Shown here: one piece after another, positions 44,692 through 55,198 of the stretch | How positions within the stretch are numbered: position 1 is the first letter of the stretch | How the letters are laid out: every line of letters starts with the position of its first letter | From: Promerops cafer | Lineage: Eukaryota > Chordata > Aves > Passeriformes > Nectariniidae | NCBI GenBank assembly: GCA_013398275.1 | Contig: VZSE01011544.1 | Coordinates: forward strand, 124,001-188,000 | Length of the DNA stretch: 64,000 bases | Direction of reading: 5' to 3' | Program-made: the position numbers and the translations under genes | Notes under the pieces: generated by a model | Database searches by the model: none | What the model saw: the letters and a program-made list of their open reading frames with translations, nothing else | Told to the model about the DNA's origin: nothing

Positions 44692-46751
44692 CTGAAACAA
44701 TAATCGAGGTTTTGCCATTGTAAACGTGAAAGTCATGTCTAAATGGACTGAAAAATTCAGTATAATTGAAATGTTTCAGTCTTTCTCCAGATAATCTGGT
44801 AGGAGCCTTTTGTAGCTATTATTCTTTGGGGCATGTGATGGGCTTGTTTTTTTGGCTCATTGGGTGAAGTGAATTATTAACTTTTATTTATTAACTTTCC
44901 TCTGTACTGTCAACTCCAGGTGACTTTCATTGATTGCTCAAGGTGACAGGGAGGCATTAGGTAATAAATATCAAGTGCTGCAATACTTAAAGGAAGTGAA
45001 TATGAAAGTGCCGTTAACGGAATCAAGTAAAAATTGGATTTATATTCTAACAAAAATTCCCAGGAGAAATTGCTTTCTGTTGGACTCTTTCTGTAATTCA
45101 AATCCAATCACACAAGTGTGAGCTGTTGTAATACAATTGCCTGGCAGAGGGGCTTGTTGGAAGATCTCAGAGCACTTGTAAACACACAGAACATTTCACT
45201 TTGCAGAGCGTGGGGAGATGAGAATGGTGGTGCAGGAGTGAAGAGCTTTTAATAAGTGGACTCTCTGCTTGTTCCGAGTGATATTTTTAATTTGTTTCAG
45301 ATCTGGAGCTGTAAGATGCTGGGGATGGCAGTGGATGAAGTGGTTTCTTCTGTTTTGGCTGCTGCAGAGCTTCTCTGGATCCCTGTTCTGAGCCCTGGGG
45401 GCTAAAAAGGGTCTGTGGCCTCCCTGCAAGCACCAAAAGGGGACTTGTGTAACTTCTGGGCTTTTAGAGAGTAAAAAATGCATGAAAATACAACCTGGTT
45501 AATGAATTGATGTGTAAAATCTAAGTTAGAACCCAAAACATGGTGGGGAGGGGGAAGAAACCCCTTGGAACTCCCTCAGATGAAAAGCTTTTCAGTGCAG
45601 TTACTTATAAAGGAGCTCTCCCCACTGTGCTCTCTTTAAACCATCAGCTCTCCATCAGGGAAAGCATGGAATTGTTGATACTGTGAGAATTCCAAGGACT
45701 GAGGGCTTGTAAATTCTTAGGGAGATGGGATTTGGAGCCCAAGCTTTCTCTTGGGCCTTGAGGGAACATTGAACTTTACAGCTGGACACAGAGCTCCAGT
45801 GGCAAGAGGGAATTCGAGCTGGTTTTAAGTGTTCCATGGTGACACGGTTTGGTGACAAGGTGAAAATCTTTCAATAATGAAAGATTTTCATGAGGAATTC
45901 TTTCATTTTGGCTCCACTGTGAGTTGGGATGGATTTCACCTTGAACCTTACTTCACCTTCTTCAGTTTTTATTTTCTTTTTTGAGATAATCCTAACACCC
46001 GAGATGAAAATGCTTTTGGGCCCCCTGGATAAACCATTTAAATGCAAATATTATTTTACTGCAAAATAATTGAAATACAAATTGAAAAATTTGTTTTGGC
46101 GATAATAATTAGCACCTTGTAAATGAGACTGAGTAAAAATGCTGCACATGAGTGGGAGTCCATTTGCAGATGCTGGGAAAAAAGTTTTTCATCAAATTAC
46201 CTTCTGTTTTCTGAGTTCAATTTCAACTGGGGGTTGAGATGATCTGTGTCATTTGTACAGATAGCTGCAGTGGAGGTGAGAAAAAATGAAATCTCCGCTG
46301 TGTTTGTCTTAGAGAAAAAATAAGAGTCAAATTTTCAGAAGGTTTTGAATCAGACTGAACATTTTAATTGAGGCTTGGACTCCCAGGGCAAGATTTTCAA
46401 GGATATTTAGATGCTGAAATAAGTGGAGACTTGCCCAGGGTGGGTTTATAAGGGAAATGTGGCTGCATAGCTCAGGTGGGGTTAGGAAGGCTCCAGAGCA
46501 TCTCCCTGCAGTTCTTGGGTTATAAAATATTTGTAAACCTGGGGCTCTGAAGTTCCTGTGAAAAGGATCTGTGAACTTGGGTTTGGTTTTGTGGCGTTTG
46601 TCACAAAGGGGTCACCTGGTCTCTGACACCTCCCCATGATTCCAGGGTCAGTCAGTTCCTCCCAGCTTCCATCTCAGTGCCTTAACCACTTCTTAAAGTG
46701 TATTTTTTTTGAGGGTAACTCTTGGTTTGACAGGAATAGTGCAGAGGAGAG

Positions 46752-46800
46752 GAGCTTTGAGGTCCCTTCCCCAGCCAAACCATTCCGCGATTCTGTGATT
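46752..46800 (+). mobile_element. CR1 LINE 3' terminal scrap
   Basis: Sense terminus: GAGCTTTGAGGTCCCTTCCC, AGCCAAACCATTCCGCGATT, CTGTGATT, the typical ATTCTGTG-type end. Confidence 0.75.
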
Positions 46801-48142
46801 GAATCCAAGGGCACTGGAGGAGCTGAGAGGCCACAAAGGGAAGTGCTGGGAATTGCCAGTGGGGCTGTTCCTCACACCAGAATCTGCATTAATTGGTTAA
46901 TGCCCGTGGAGTGCTCTGGAGATGGAAATAGTTCCATAAGTGCCTGGGTTTATTACTCTGCTGACAATGGCTGTGGAGAGGAGTGGCGGCGCTGAGGGAA
47001 CAGCCAAAATTGATTAAGAGACAATTCTGAAAGGGAAAGTTTTGAAGGAAGGAAATTACATCCCTGGAGGAGAGACCGTTCTGGCTGAATATTGGGATAA
47101 CTGGTACTTCCTGGAGCTGAGCAAATGATTCCAAGTGATGGTTGGTGTGCCCAGGATTCCTGGTTCCAGCAGGGATTGTGCAGCTGTGGATGTTCTGCAG
47201 GTAATTGCCTTAGGTGGTTAATGAGTGACTGCTGGAAGTGTGGGAAGCATTGGGAAAACCCATTTGTTAAGGTTTATTTGGAATGTGAAAGTCAGAGTTT
47301 GAAACAGCTCTTGTGAAATCCAAGAGTAATCTGAAAAAAATCCTGGGATTGTCCGGATTATGAATCATGGAAGCTTCAGTGTGTGTGTAGATAACTCCAA
47401 AGGGTTTTCCAGCAGAGATGAGGAAGAGGATAGAAGTTTCCTTGAGGTGTTGAGGAGCCTTTGTTGGAATGACTGAGGTGGTTTGATGTCCTTGGCACAG
47501 AAGAATTCCAAGTGGGATGAGAACTCTGAGGGTGATCAGAGGTGTATCCTAGAGGAGTGAAAGCACAGTGCTTACTTGGCTTGGAAAACAGGAAGGGGAT
47601 CAAATAATCCTCTCTAAATACATCCAGGCCAGGTAGAACAGAATGGGGAAAAGCGATAAACAAAAAATGTTGGTTTGGAAAGAAATGGCCCCAAACTGTG
47701 GCTTTATCCTGAGTTTCCACTGTTGCAATTTAGGAAGCTTCCTGCACATCCTGGGGGTGGTTGATTTTGGCATCTTGATACAAAATTCTTGATTCCAAGA
47801 ACATGGATGAGCTGCTCTGCTCCTGCGTCCTGGACACACCTGCATCCTCTGGCTTGGCTTAAAACACTCCTGTCAGGCTCGTCTCTGTTGCTGAGCTGCC
47901 CTGGGCTAAATTCAGGTTCAAAGTCAGGTTCAAATTGGGTGTTTAAGGCTGATGCAGGGAGTGCTGGCTCTGGGCTGGGGATGCAGCAGTTCTTTCCTTG
48001 TGTCTCCTGCTGCTTCTTCCACACCCCTTCCCAGGGCTTCAGCAGAAAGCCCAAACAGCTGGAGCTGCTGAAATCCGGAGGCAGGAATGCTGTAAAGGAA
48101 GGGAAGGAAATAACCTGTGACTTCATGACCGCAGTGGACACT

Positions 48143-48171
48143 GGTGTGTGTGTGTGTGTGTGGGTGTGTGG
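48143..48171 (+). repeat. TG dinucleotide microsatellite
   Basis: About nine uninterrupted TG units then GGGTGTGTGGG. It sits about 70 bases upstream of a CR1 copy. Confidence 0.9.
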
Positions 48172-48242
48172 GCAGCCTTGTTCCATATATCACCAAACTC
48201 TGTCACTGATGGCTCAGCACACACAGAAATTTGAGGGCAACG

Positions 48243-48656
48243 AGGCTGGAGAGGGGCTTGGAGCACAAGCCCTGTGAGGAAGGGCTGAGGGAGCTGGGGG
48301 TGCTCAGCCTGGAAAAAAGGAGGCTCAGAGGTGCCCTCCTCACTCTCTGCAGCTCCCTGAAAGGTGGCTGTGCTCAGGTCTCTGTCTCCAGGCAGCACTG
48401 ACAGAACCAGAGGACACAGCCTTGAGCTGCCCCAAGGGAAATCCAGGCTGGGTATGAGGAAAAAGTTTTGTACAGAAAGGGAGATAAAGCCCTGGGATGC
48501 TCTGCCCAGGGAGGTGCTGCAGTCACCATCCCTGGGTGTGGGTGACACAGACTGGATGTGGCACTCGGGGCCGTGGTTTAGTTGAGGTGTTGGGGCTGGA
48601 TTGGACTTGATGATCTTGGAGGTCTCTTCCAACCCAGTGATTCTGTGATTCTGTGA
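48243..48656 (+). mobile_element. CR1 LINE 3' fragment (longest sense copy)
   Basis: Sense CR1 from GAGGCTGGAGAGGGGCTTGG through GTGCTCAGCCTGGAAAAAAG, the ATGAGGAAAAAGTTTTGTAC block, GCCCAGGGAGGTGCTGCAGT, ATTGGACTTGATGATCTTGG, AGGTCTCTTCCAACCCAGTG and the tandem terminus ATTCTGTGATTCTGTG. The preserved octamer repeat at the 3' end is diagnostic for CR1. Confidence 0.95.
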
Positions 48657-51600
48657 AATTTGTGTATTTATAAACCCAGGGGGGTTTCTCCCTCTCCTTT
48701 CCTCTCCCAAGCCCTGTCAGGAAGCGCTGGAGCTGCTCCCTGTGTGCCTGTGCTTAGCAACTGAGCCTGGCAACGTCAGGGCACCGGCGGCGATGCCGCG
48801 GCCCCGGCTGCCTCTGGAATTGTAATTGGGGATGAACCATCCTGCTGCCGCTTTTCCCAGGTTTCCAAAGCCTGCTGCTTCAGTCCCTGACCTTCAGGCT
48901 TCCTTCAACACCCCCAGCAGCTTTCTGCCACTGCCCTGCACAAACCAGGGGAGCTGGGAGTGAAACCCTGCCAGGGTGTGCGGGGCTCTGGAAGCTTTGC
49001 CAGGAGTTTTCCAGCCCAGCCTGTGCTCGTGGTGGGGGGAATCCTGTGGATGTGATCAGCTCCTGTGACACAGCTCCATGATTTCACCTGAATCTGAAGC
49101 TGCTGCAGTGCCACAGGGGCCAGACTTGAAATGTGGAACATCTGTACCAAGAAATGGATTTGCTGAGAAGCGGAGAGGGCAGAAACCTGGGATTGTGTTT
49201 AAAGTCTTATCAACTGGGGCTGCTTAATTTGATTTTTAAAGTGTTTAAAGCATGGGTCTCTTCCTGGGGCGTTCAGGTTTTCTGTTTGCTTGGGGTTTTT
49301 GGGATATGAATGCATGAACTCCCTTCTTCGGCCAAGGTGCCTTAGAGCCCTGTGGAGATCAGTGGGCCTGGCAGAACCAATGTCCCTTGTTCTCATGCCA
49401 AAGGCACGAAATAAAGTCACTTCTGTCACAGGACAGACACACGTGGTTAGATGGGGTCCAGCATAGATTATGGGAAGGATATTTGTTCCTAGACTGGGAG
49501 AGAAGGGCTGTGTGTGCCCAGAGAACCGTGGTGTTTGGGGATTTGCAGAGTTCTGCAAATCTGGACGTCCTCACTTGAGCTGAGCTCGGGCTTTGGATTC
49601 TTCCTGGGCTTGGCAGTGCTGGCACGAGCTGAATTCAGCTCAAATGCATTTTTTCTGCCCTTGCATTGCCCAGCTCATCACTCCCCGTGCTCAGACGGAA
49701 GCGAGCTCGAGCCATCTGAGATGGAAATCATCCCCTTGATGATGCTCTTGGATCCACGGGCTTTTGATTAAGTTATAGTTAATGGAATGACTCTGCATTA
49801 TTTATTACCCGGCAGGCTTTGATAGGAGACTGGAGGTTAAGCTCCAGCTTGGAGAAGGTGAATCCTGAGGGCAGCAAGGCTCGGGTTGATCAAGTGTGGA
49901 GGTGCTTTCCCTGTTTGCTCACTGGAACTGGGTGAGCCAGAGAGTCAGAGCTGGGCTGGGGGTAAACTGTTCCCTGTTTGTGATCAGCTGTAATGTAAGG
50001 AGGCATCTTTAGTGCCTCATAAATGATGCACAACACTAAACAGTGGGTAAAGGAACGTTTTTCCTGTTAAGAAGACAGTGCAAACAATGAGAAGGAATTG
50101 GAGTGTGTGGGTTTGGAGAGCTCTGAGCAGTGACGGGTGCTGGGAGGTGAGCAAACCTTGGAGGTGCTGCTGGACAAGCAGGGTTTGCCCCTGGTGTTCC
50201 AGTGTTTGCAAGGGCATTTCAGTTTTCCTGGGGCAAGGTTTTTTATGTGCCTGCGTTTGGTGGAATGGGCTGTAGAACACCACGGAATAACAGCATTTCT
50301 GTGTGAGTAACAGTAACTAGAGCAAATGGCAAAACCCCAAACTGCTGCATTAGGGAGGAGGCAGCCATGGATCCTCCATAAATGATGCTGCTGAGAGCAA
50401 GGCACTGTGCATGATTTGATATTTGTTCCCACTGAATTGTGCAGTGACCATGCATCAGCATTTGCTAAATTAGATTTTGTTTTTGCTGAGGAACAAAGTG
50501 CAGCGACTTGTATTTCAGGAAGCACTTCAGAGATAAATTCAGTCTCCTTCTCTCTCAAGCATTGCTTCCTTGGATAATAACATGGTGTAAACCAACAGCT
50601 ACAATTCTTCCTTGGTGTACACCACCCTGGATCTGGCCTGGGATTTAAGTTTAAGGAATTGCAAGTAGGTGGAAGATGATTTTTCTCTACTCATTTCCTC
50701 ATTGTCATGTCAGACAACGGCTTTGTTTGCTATTGTTGTTTACCTCCTGACAAAGGGGGGAGGTTTGTAGTGACACGGTTCGGATGTTCACGTTTATCTC
50801 AGTGTGGAGCTGCTGGAATTCCCCATCAGGCAGGGGCGGGAGGGAGCAGCAACCAGGGCAGCTCATTCCTGGCCTGCAGTGTTGCTTATTTGAAGGGAAT
50901 AACAAAATCCTGTTGCTGTGAGTGTTCTTCAGTGGCCGAATCTCCTGTTTTTCATGCACATAACCTGGTGGGTTTGGTCACTGTGCAGCGACTGTCACCG
51001 CTGCCACCTCTGGGACACCGAGGACGTTGGGAAGCAGTAAATGCTGCCCCACTGCAGTGACTGGGGTGAGCTGGTGCTGCCCCAGAGCCCAGCCAGCCCT
51101 GCTCCTTTAGGGCCCCTCTAAATCTGCAGTGACTGGCACCAGAATGGCCCTGGCTTATGTGTCGAGATGACTTTGGATTTACAGTGGAACTAAACCTCCC
51201 ACGGGCCTCTGCCTCCACTCCTGGAGCTTGTCCTGTCAAAAGAACTCTGGTTTGGAGCACAAGGATGTTGTTCCTGCTCCTGCCACCTTTCCTTTGTCTT
51301 CACGGCAGCCCCACAGCGAAGCCTGGGGGGTTTGGAACTCTCCTCTGCTCAGTTGATATTTATTTTTCACTGCAGTGTCTGGTCACGTTAAGTTTTGTAC
51401 CATGTGGATTAAACTGTGTGTTACAAACTGCCGTGGGCAGCTCGTGGTTCAGGGCTGCAGTTCTTGTGTGAGAGTATTGCAGAGTAAATATTCCATCATT
51501 TCCCTCGTGAGGAGCCCAGGGTGAAGCCAATTAGTCTGGGGATCGTTCAAAGAGTGCCTGTTGCACAAAGAACTGTTGGAAGTGGAGACTTGGTTCAGTT

Positions 51601-51713
51601 GGTTAAACCAACCTGTGAAAAAACGGAAAAACTGAGTCACCATCAGTGAATTATCACTGGTGGTGTCCCAGATAAAGATGTTTTCCCAAAGTGCCGTGGG
51701 TTTCCTTAAAGGA
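48657..51713. other. Intron 1 segment, no nested gene
   Basis: A small CpG patch near 48781-48802. Frames up to 163 codons without domains. Repeat-poor AT-rich DNA around 49750-49830. Confidence 0.5.
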
Positions 51714-51762
51714 TTCAATGATTTTGGAGGTCTTTTCCAGCCTTGAATGATCCTGTGATTCC
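51714..51762 (+). mobile_element. CR1 LINE 3' terminal scrap
   Basis: Sense terminus: CAATGATTTTGGAGGTCTTT, TCCAGCCTTGAATGATCCTG, TGATTCC. Confidence 0.75.
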
Positions 51763-54700
51763 TTGGGTTGTGGTTTTTCCTTGCCTGTGGGTTGGGATCC
51801 CTTTGCAGGAAGGCTCTGGGCAGTGCCGGGTGTGGGGAGGCCGTTGTCCCTGTCTGAAGTTCCTGCAGTAAAACAGCGCTGATGGATTCATTGCAGGGAT
51901 CCATTCCCAAAAAACCACTCTGCAGAATTGAGGGGAGGTGCTGGCAGAGCCCAGCCTGGGCTCAGCTCTGTTTTCCCTCCATCACAAATCGGACAAATGC
52001 CCACAAACCCATCCCCGTGATGAGCCCGGGGTGTCCCACCCTCCGGAATGTGAGCCCATGGATAAGAGATGAGGAGCTGGAATATCCACAGGAGCACACC
52101 TGAGCTGAGGTTAAAAGCAAAGCTGGGGGGGAATAATGCAGCATTCTCAGCTCTGGGTGAGGAGTTGAAGGTGCCTGTGTCAGACTTGGGGCTGGGGAGA
52201 ATGTGCCAGAAATTTTGGGAGAACTGTCCTCTGTCAACCCCAAATCCACCTGGAATTTCCCAACACAGGCACCGGCGCTGTCCTTTCATATCTTTCTACT
52301 TATTTGTGCTCCTGGGCCAAAGGGATAAAGGGAATTGTTTCTGCAATCTTCACAGGAGGAATTTTGAATTTCAGATAAGGTTTTGTCAGTCAAGGATGAG
52401 CTGAACTAACTCAGACCTGGAAGCAAATGATAGAACACATAAATTCCCTCAGCTTCCCGGATTTCTTTCCGTGCTGATGACTTTTTCCAGCAATGTCCAA
52501 TATAAATGAAGTTCTCTGCTATTACAGCTATTACAGAATATATTACTGCCCAGTTTGGCAGCTTCTGCAACGCTGTTCTTTGTTTGCAATAAGCAATTTT
52601 CTTTTATCTGTGCCCAGAGCACCTCTGGGTCAACATTGTGAACATGCAAATATTTCAGTAGATTGATTGGATACATCATAAAACTCTCTTATTTTTCTAT
52701 TATTTATATGTTCTTTCAGATAGCTTTATGTCCATTTGTGGCACAGGCACTGGCTGTGGAAGGATGGGCTGAGTTTGTGGATTTTGGAGCTTCCGTATGA
52801 CCTTGGAAGTGTTTGGAACATGGTGTCTCTGACCTTGAATTTATTTCCTGAGCTTCGTGCAGCCTTGGTAGCTTTTATACCATCAGGAAATGGAGAAATA
52901 CAGCCTCTTTAATTTCCCATTTGCCTTAAATTGTTCTGATGAACTTATGATTAAAATAAAAATGAGCAGGAGGGACAGTTCAATATCCCCCCTCTGCCTA
53001 TTGAGCGTCGCTATGGTTGGAGAAAGGATTTGATTGAATTGGAGAACCAAGCTCGTGGATCTTTGGTTGTTAAACCAAACTGGGCTTCATTTTACTCCTC
53101 TGTAATCACAGGAATATTCCCAGTCCTGTGCACCTTTCTGGCACTGAGCAAATGGCTTTTCCAGTGAACTCCCCAAAACAAATGGAGCCCAAGTGGAGGA
53201 AGGAGGTGGATTACTCTCCTATGTAGTGACAAAAAGCCCTGAGAGAGGCAGCTGCCAGGTGCTACAGAAGTGCAAATACTCCAGTCAAGGAATCCTGTGC
53301 CTCCCTCACTTTCGTCCCTGGTGGATTGTGGGGCTGTCCTGCCGCTCATTGATCCAATAAACGTGCTACAGAAAGATTCCCTGGGTAGTAAATAGGATGG
53401 ACCGTTTTAGATTCATAAAACCGCAAACTCCGTCTCGCGGGGGGAAGTTCCACAGAGCGTTTTTTGCACCCAAAGTAGGTCAATCTAATTATAATTGGTT
53501 TTAATGAGCACCACTCTGCAGTTCTGTACCTGTAGCTGCTTGGCACTCAGAAGTGCAAATGCCTTTGCTGCCTTTGGAAAAAAAAAAGGCAAGGAGAAAT
53601 CAAAGAAGTAGTTTCTACTCTAATGCATTTTGCCTTGAAAGCCTCTGTTGTCCCCATCAGCAGGGTAAACAATCCAGCATGGGTGGGAAAAGCTGGAGCA
53701 GCAGCTCAGAGGATAAAGGTGAAACTCAGCTTTTGGGCCACAGGATTGACCCTTCCAGCTGTCTGGAATTTGGCTTTGTCTGGAGAAATTCTTCCACTAA
53801 AGCAGGGAGGGTTGGACCAGTTTGGAGTGAATTCTTTGTGCCTCCAAAGACATCCAGGTACAGTAGCAGTGAAGGGAGAGGAAAACACTGAAGGGAATTT
53901 GTCATTTAGGCTGTTCCCAAAACACATTCATGTACCTGTGTCCCCAGAGAGAAGAAAATCTCATATATCCTGTAAGTGTACGTCGTGGGTCTTTCTCTTC
54001 GGGATGCAGTGTTCCCAGGTACTGCCTCGGGCAGGGGAAATGGATTTGAGGGCAGTTTGAGGTGTTTGACTCGAGTTACAGGAAGGGGTTTTGTTCTCAG
54101 AAGATGCAGCTTTGCAGCAGCTCCTCAGAGATACTGATTGAAGAAGTTCTGTGTGTTGAGACAGAACGAGGAGCACAAACCTTTCGGAACTAGCTGAGAG
54201 GGACCAGCAGCCCCCCAAGGCAGGGTCTGGCCAGTGATTCCTTCCCTGTGTCCCCCCATCAGGTCTAACAGGGGTGTGAGTGCTGCTGCTGCTGTCTTTT
54301 GTTCCAGTGAGCCATTCCCAGTCAGGGTTGGAAGGCACCATACAGGATGGTTTGTCTGGTCAAGCCCTGCACTGTGTCCTGCTCTTTTTGGAGTCAGGAC
54401 AGGTTTATTGCTGACCTTTGGCCATGGCAGGTTTCAGGCAGCCTTGGCCAGCCAGGCTGCTCGTGGTGGCTCAGCCCCTCACTCTGTGTGAGTCCCTTCT
54501 GCTTTCTCAGGCACTGCCTGCACACTGAGCCCTTCTTCTGCCTCTGTCCAGGTGGAATTGGGGCAGAAGGAGGCAGGCAGCTCTGGCATTGTCCCTGTGC
54601 TGTTCTGTGACCCAGCAGGGCCTGGCACCTGGCATGGGTAAAATCCCAAATGCACGGAGTGTGATGGGAGAGCGCTGGCTTTTGTGGTGGGCTGGGGAAG

Positions 54701-54981
54701 GGTGGCTGAGGAAGGAGCTGTCCCCAGGGCCAGGCAGCAGCTGTGACTCCAGCTGTGCTCACAGCTGCTGGGAGCAGAGCCCAGGACGTGCCTGGGGGTT
54801 TGGGCTCCACATCCCTGCAGGGAGGAGGCCAAAGCTTCATCCTCAAGATTTTACTTTCCTCTGTTTCCTGGGACACAGAAACGTGGTGGGAAGAGCCCTG
54901 TGTGCTCTGATGGGATGCTGAGGGCATTCAATGTTCACCTGACACCCTCTGACTTTGTGCTTTTGTCTTTTCTCTTGCCAG
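51763..54981. other. Intron 1, 3' part upstream of exon 2
   Basis: No nested gene recognised. It includes an AT-rich repeat-free island (52490-52720) and GC-richer chance frames at 54.2-54.9 kb (up to 177 codons on the minus strand). The last 20 bases form the exon 2 acceptor. Confidence 0.5.
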
Positions 54982-55198
54982 CCCAGAACTGCAGTCACAC
55001 ATTGCAGGGCCCAAACGGGACAATACAGAGCCCAGGCTTTCCCCATGGATACCCCAATTATGCAAACTGCACGTGGACAATCACTGCTGAGGAGCAGAAC
55101 AGGATACAGCTTGTTTTCCAGTCCTTTGCATTAGAGGAAGATTTTGATGTATTATCCATCTACGATGGGCTGCCTCAGCAGGGGAATCTGAGAACGAG
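54982..55198 (+). CDS. CSMD2: CSMD2 exon 2: N-terminal part of first CUB domain
   Basis: Internal coding exon of 217 nt: two bases finishing the Ala codon, 71 codons, then two bases of a split codon (intron 2 is phase 2). The acceptor is a pyrimidine-rich tract ending CCAG at 54978-54981; the donor is GAG|GTACAG at 55199. The peptide starts QNCSHTLQGPNGT and continues through PNYANCTWTITAEEQ, IQLVFQSFALEEDFDVL and SIYDG to LRTR. These are CUB hallmarks: the first disulfide pair (Cys of QNC and of ANCTW), the aromatic/hydrophobic strand, and the acidic LEEDFD...YDG calcium-binding-type segment. ANCTWTITAEEQ, LVFQSFALEEDFDVL and LRTR fit CSMD2 better than CSMD1 or CSMD3 as I remember them. CSMD proteins carry 14 CUB domains alternating with Sushi domains, extra Sushi domains and one transmembrane helix. 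The CUB domain is incomplete because the rest lies in exon 3. Confidence 0.93.

Larger units (their letters stand above)
34220..54981 (+). other. CSMD2: CSMD2 intron 1 (about 20.8 kb)
   Basis: Intron bounded by GTGAGT at 34220 and a pyrimidine-rich CCAG at 54978-54981, phase 1. Very large first introns are normal for CSMD genes. I looked on both strands for nested exons and found none with credible domains and splice sites; in mammals the retrogene HMGB4 lies inside CSMD2, but no HMG-box reading frame is visible here. Contents are CR1 relics of both orientations (37.8, 39.3, 40.4, 44.7, 46.8, 48.2-48.7 and 51.7 kb), a TG microsatellite at 48.14 kb, and AT-rich repeat-poor islands near 36.6, 45.0, 46.1 and 52.6 kb that might be regulatory. 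Confidence 0.85.

Noticed and set aside
46464..46530. tRNA-like A-box (TAGCTCAGGTGG)
   Set aside because: No B-box (GGTTCGAATCC type) at the right distance and no acceptor-stem pairing.
34220..54981. HMGB4 retrogene nested in the CSMD2 intron, as in mammals
   Set aside because: No HMG-box-like reading frame on either strand.
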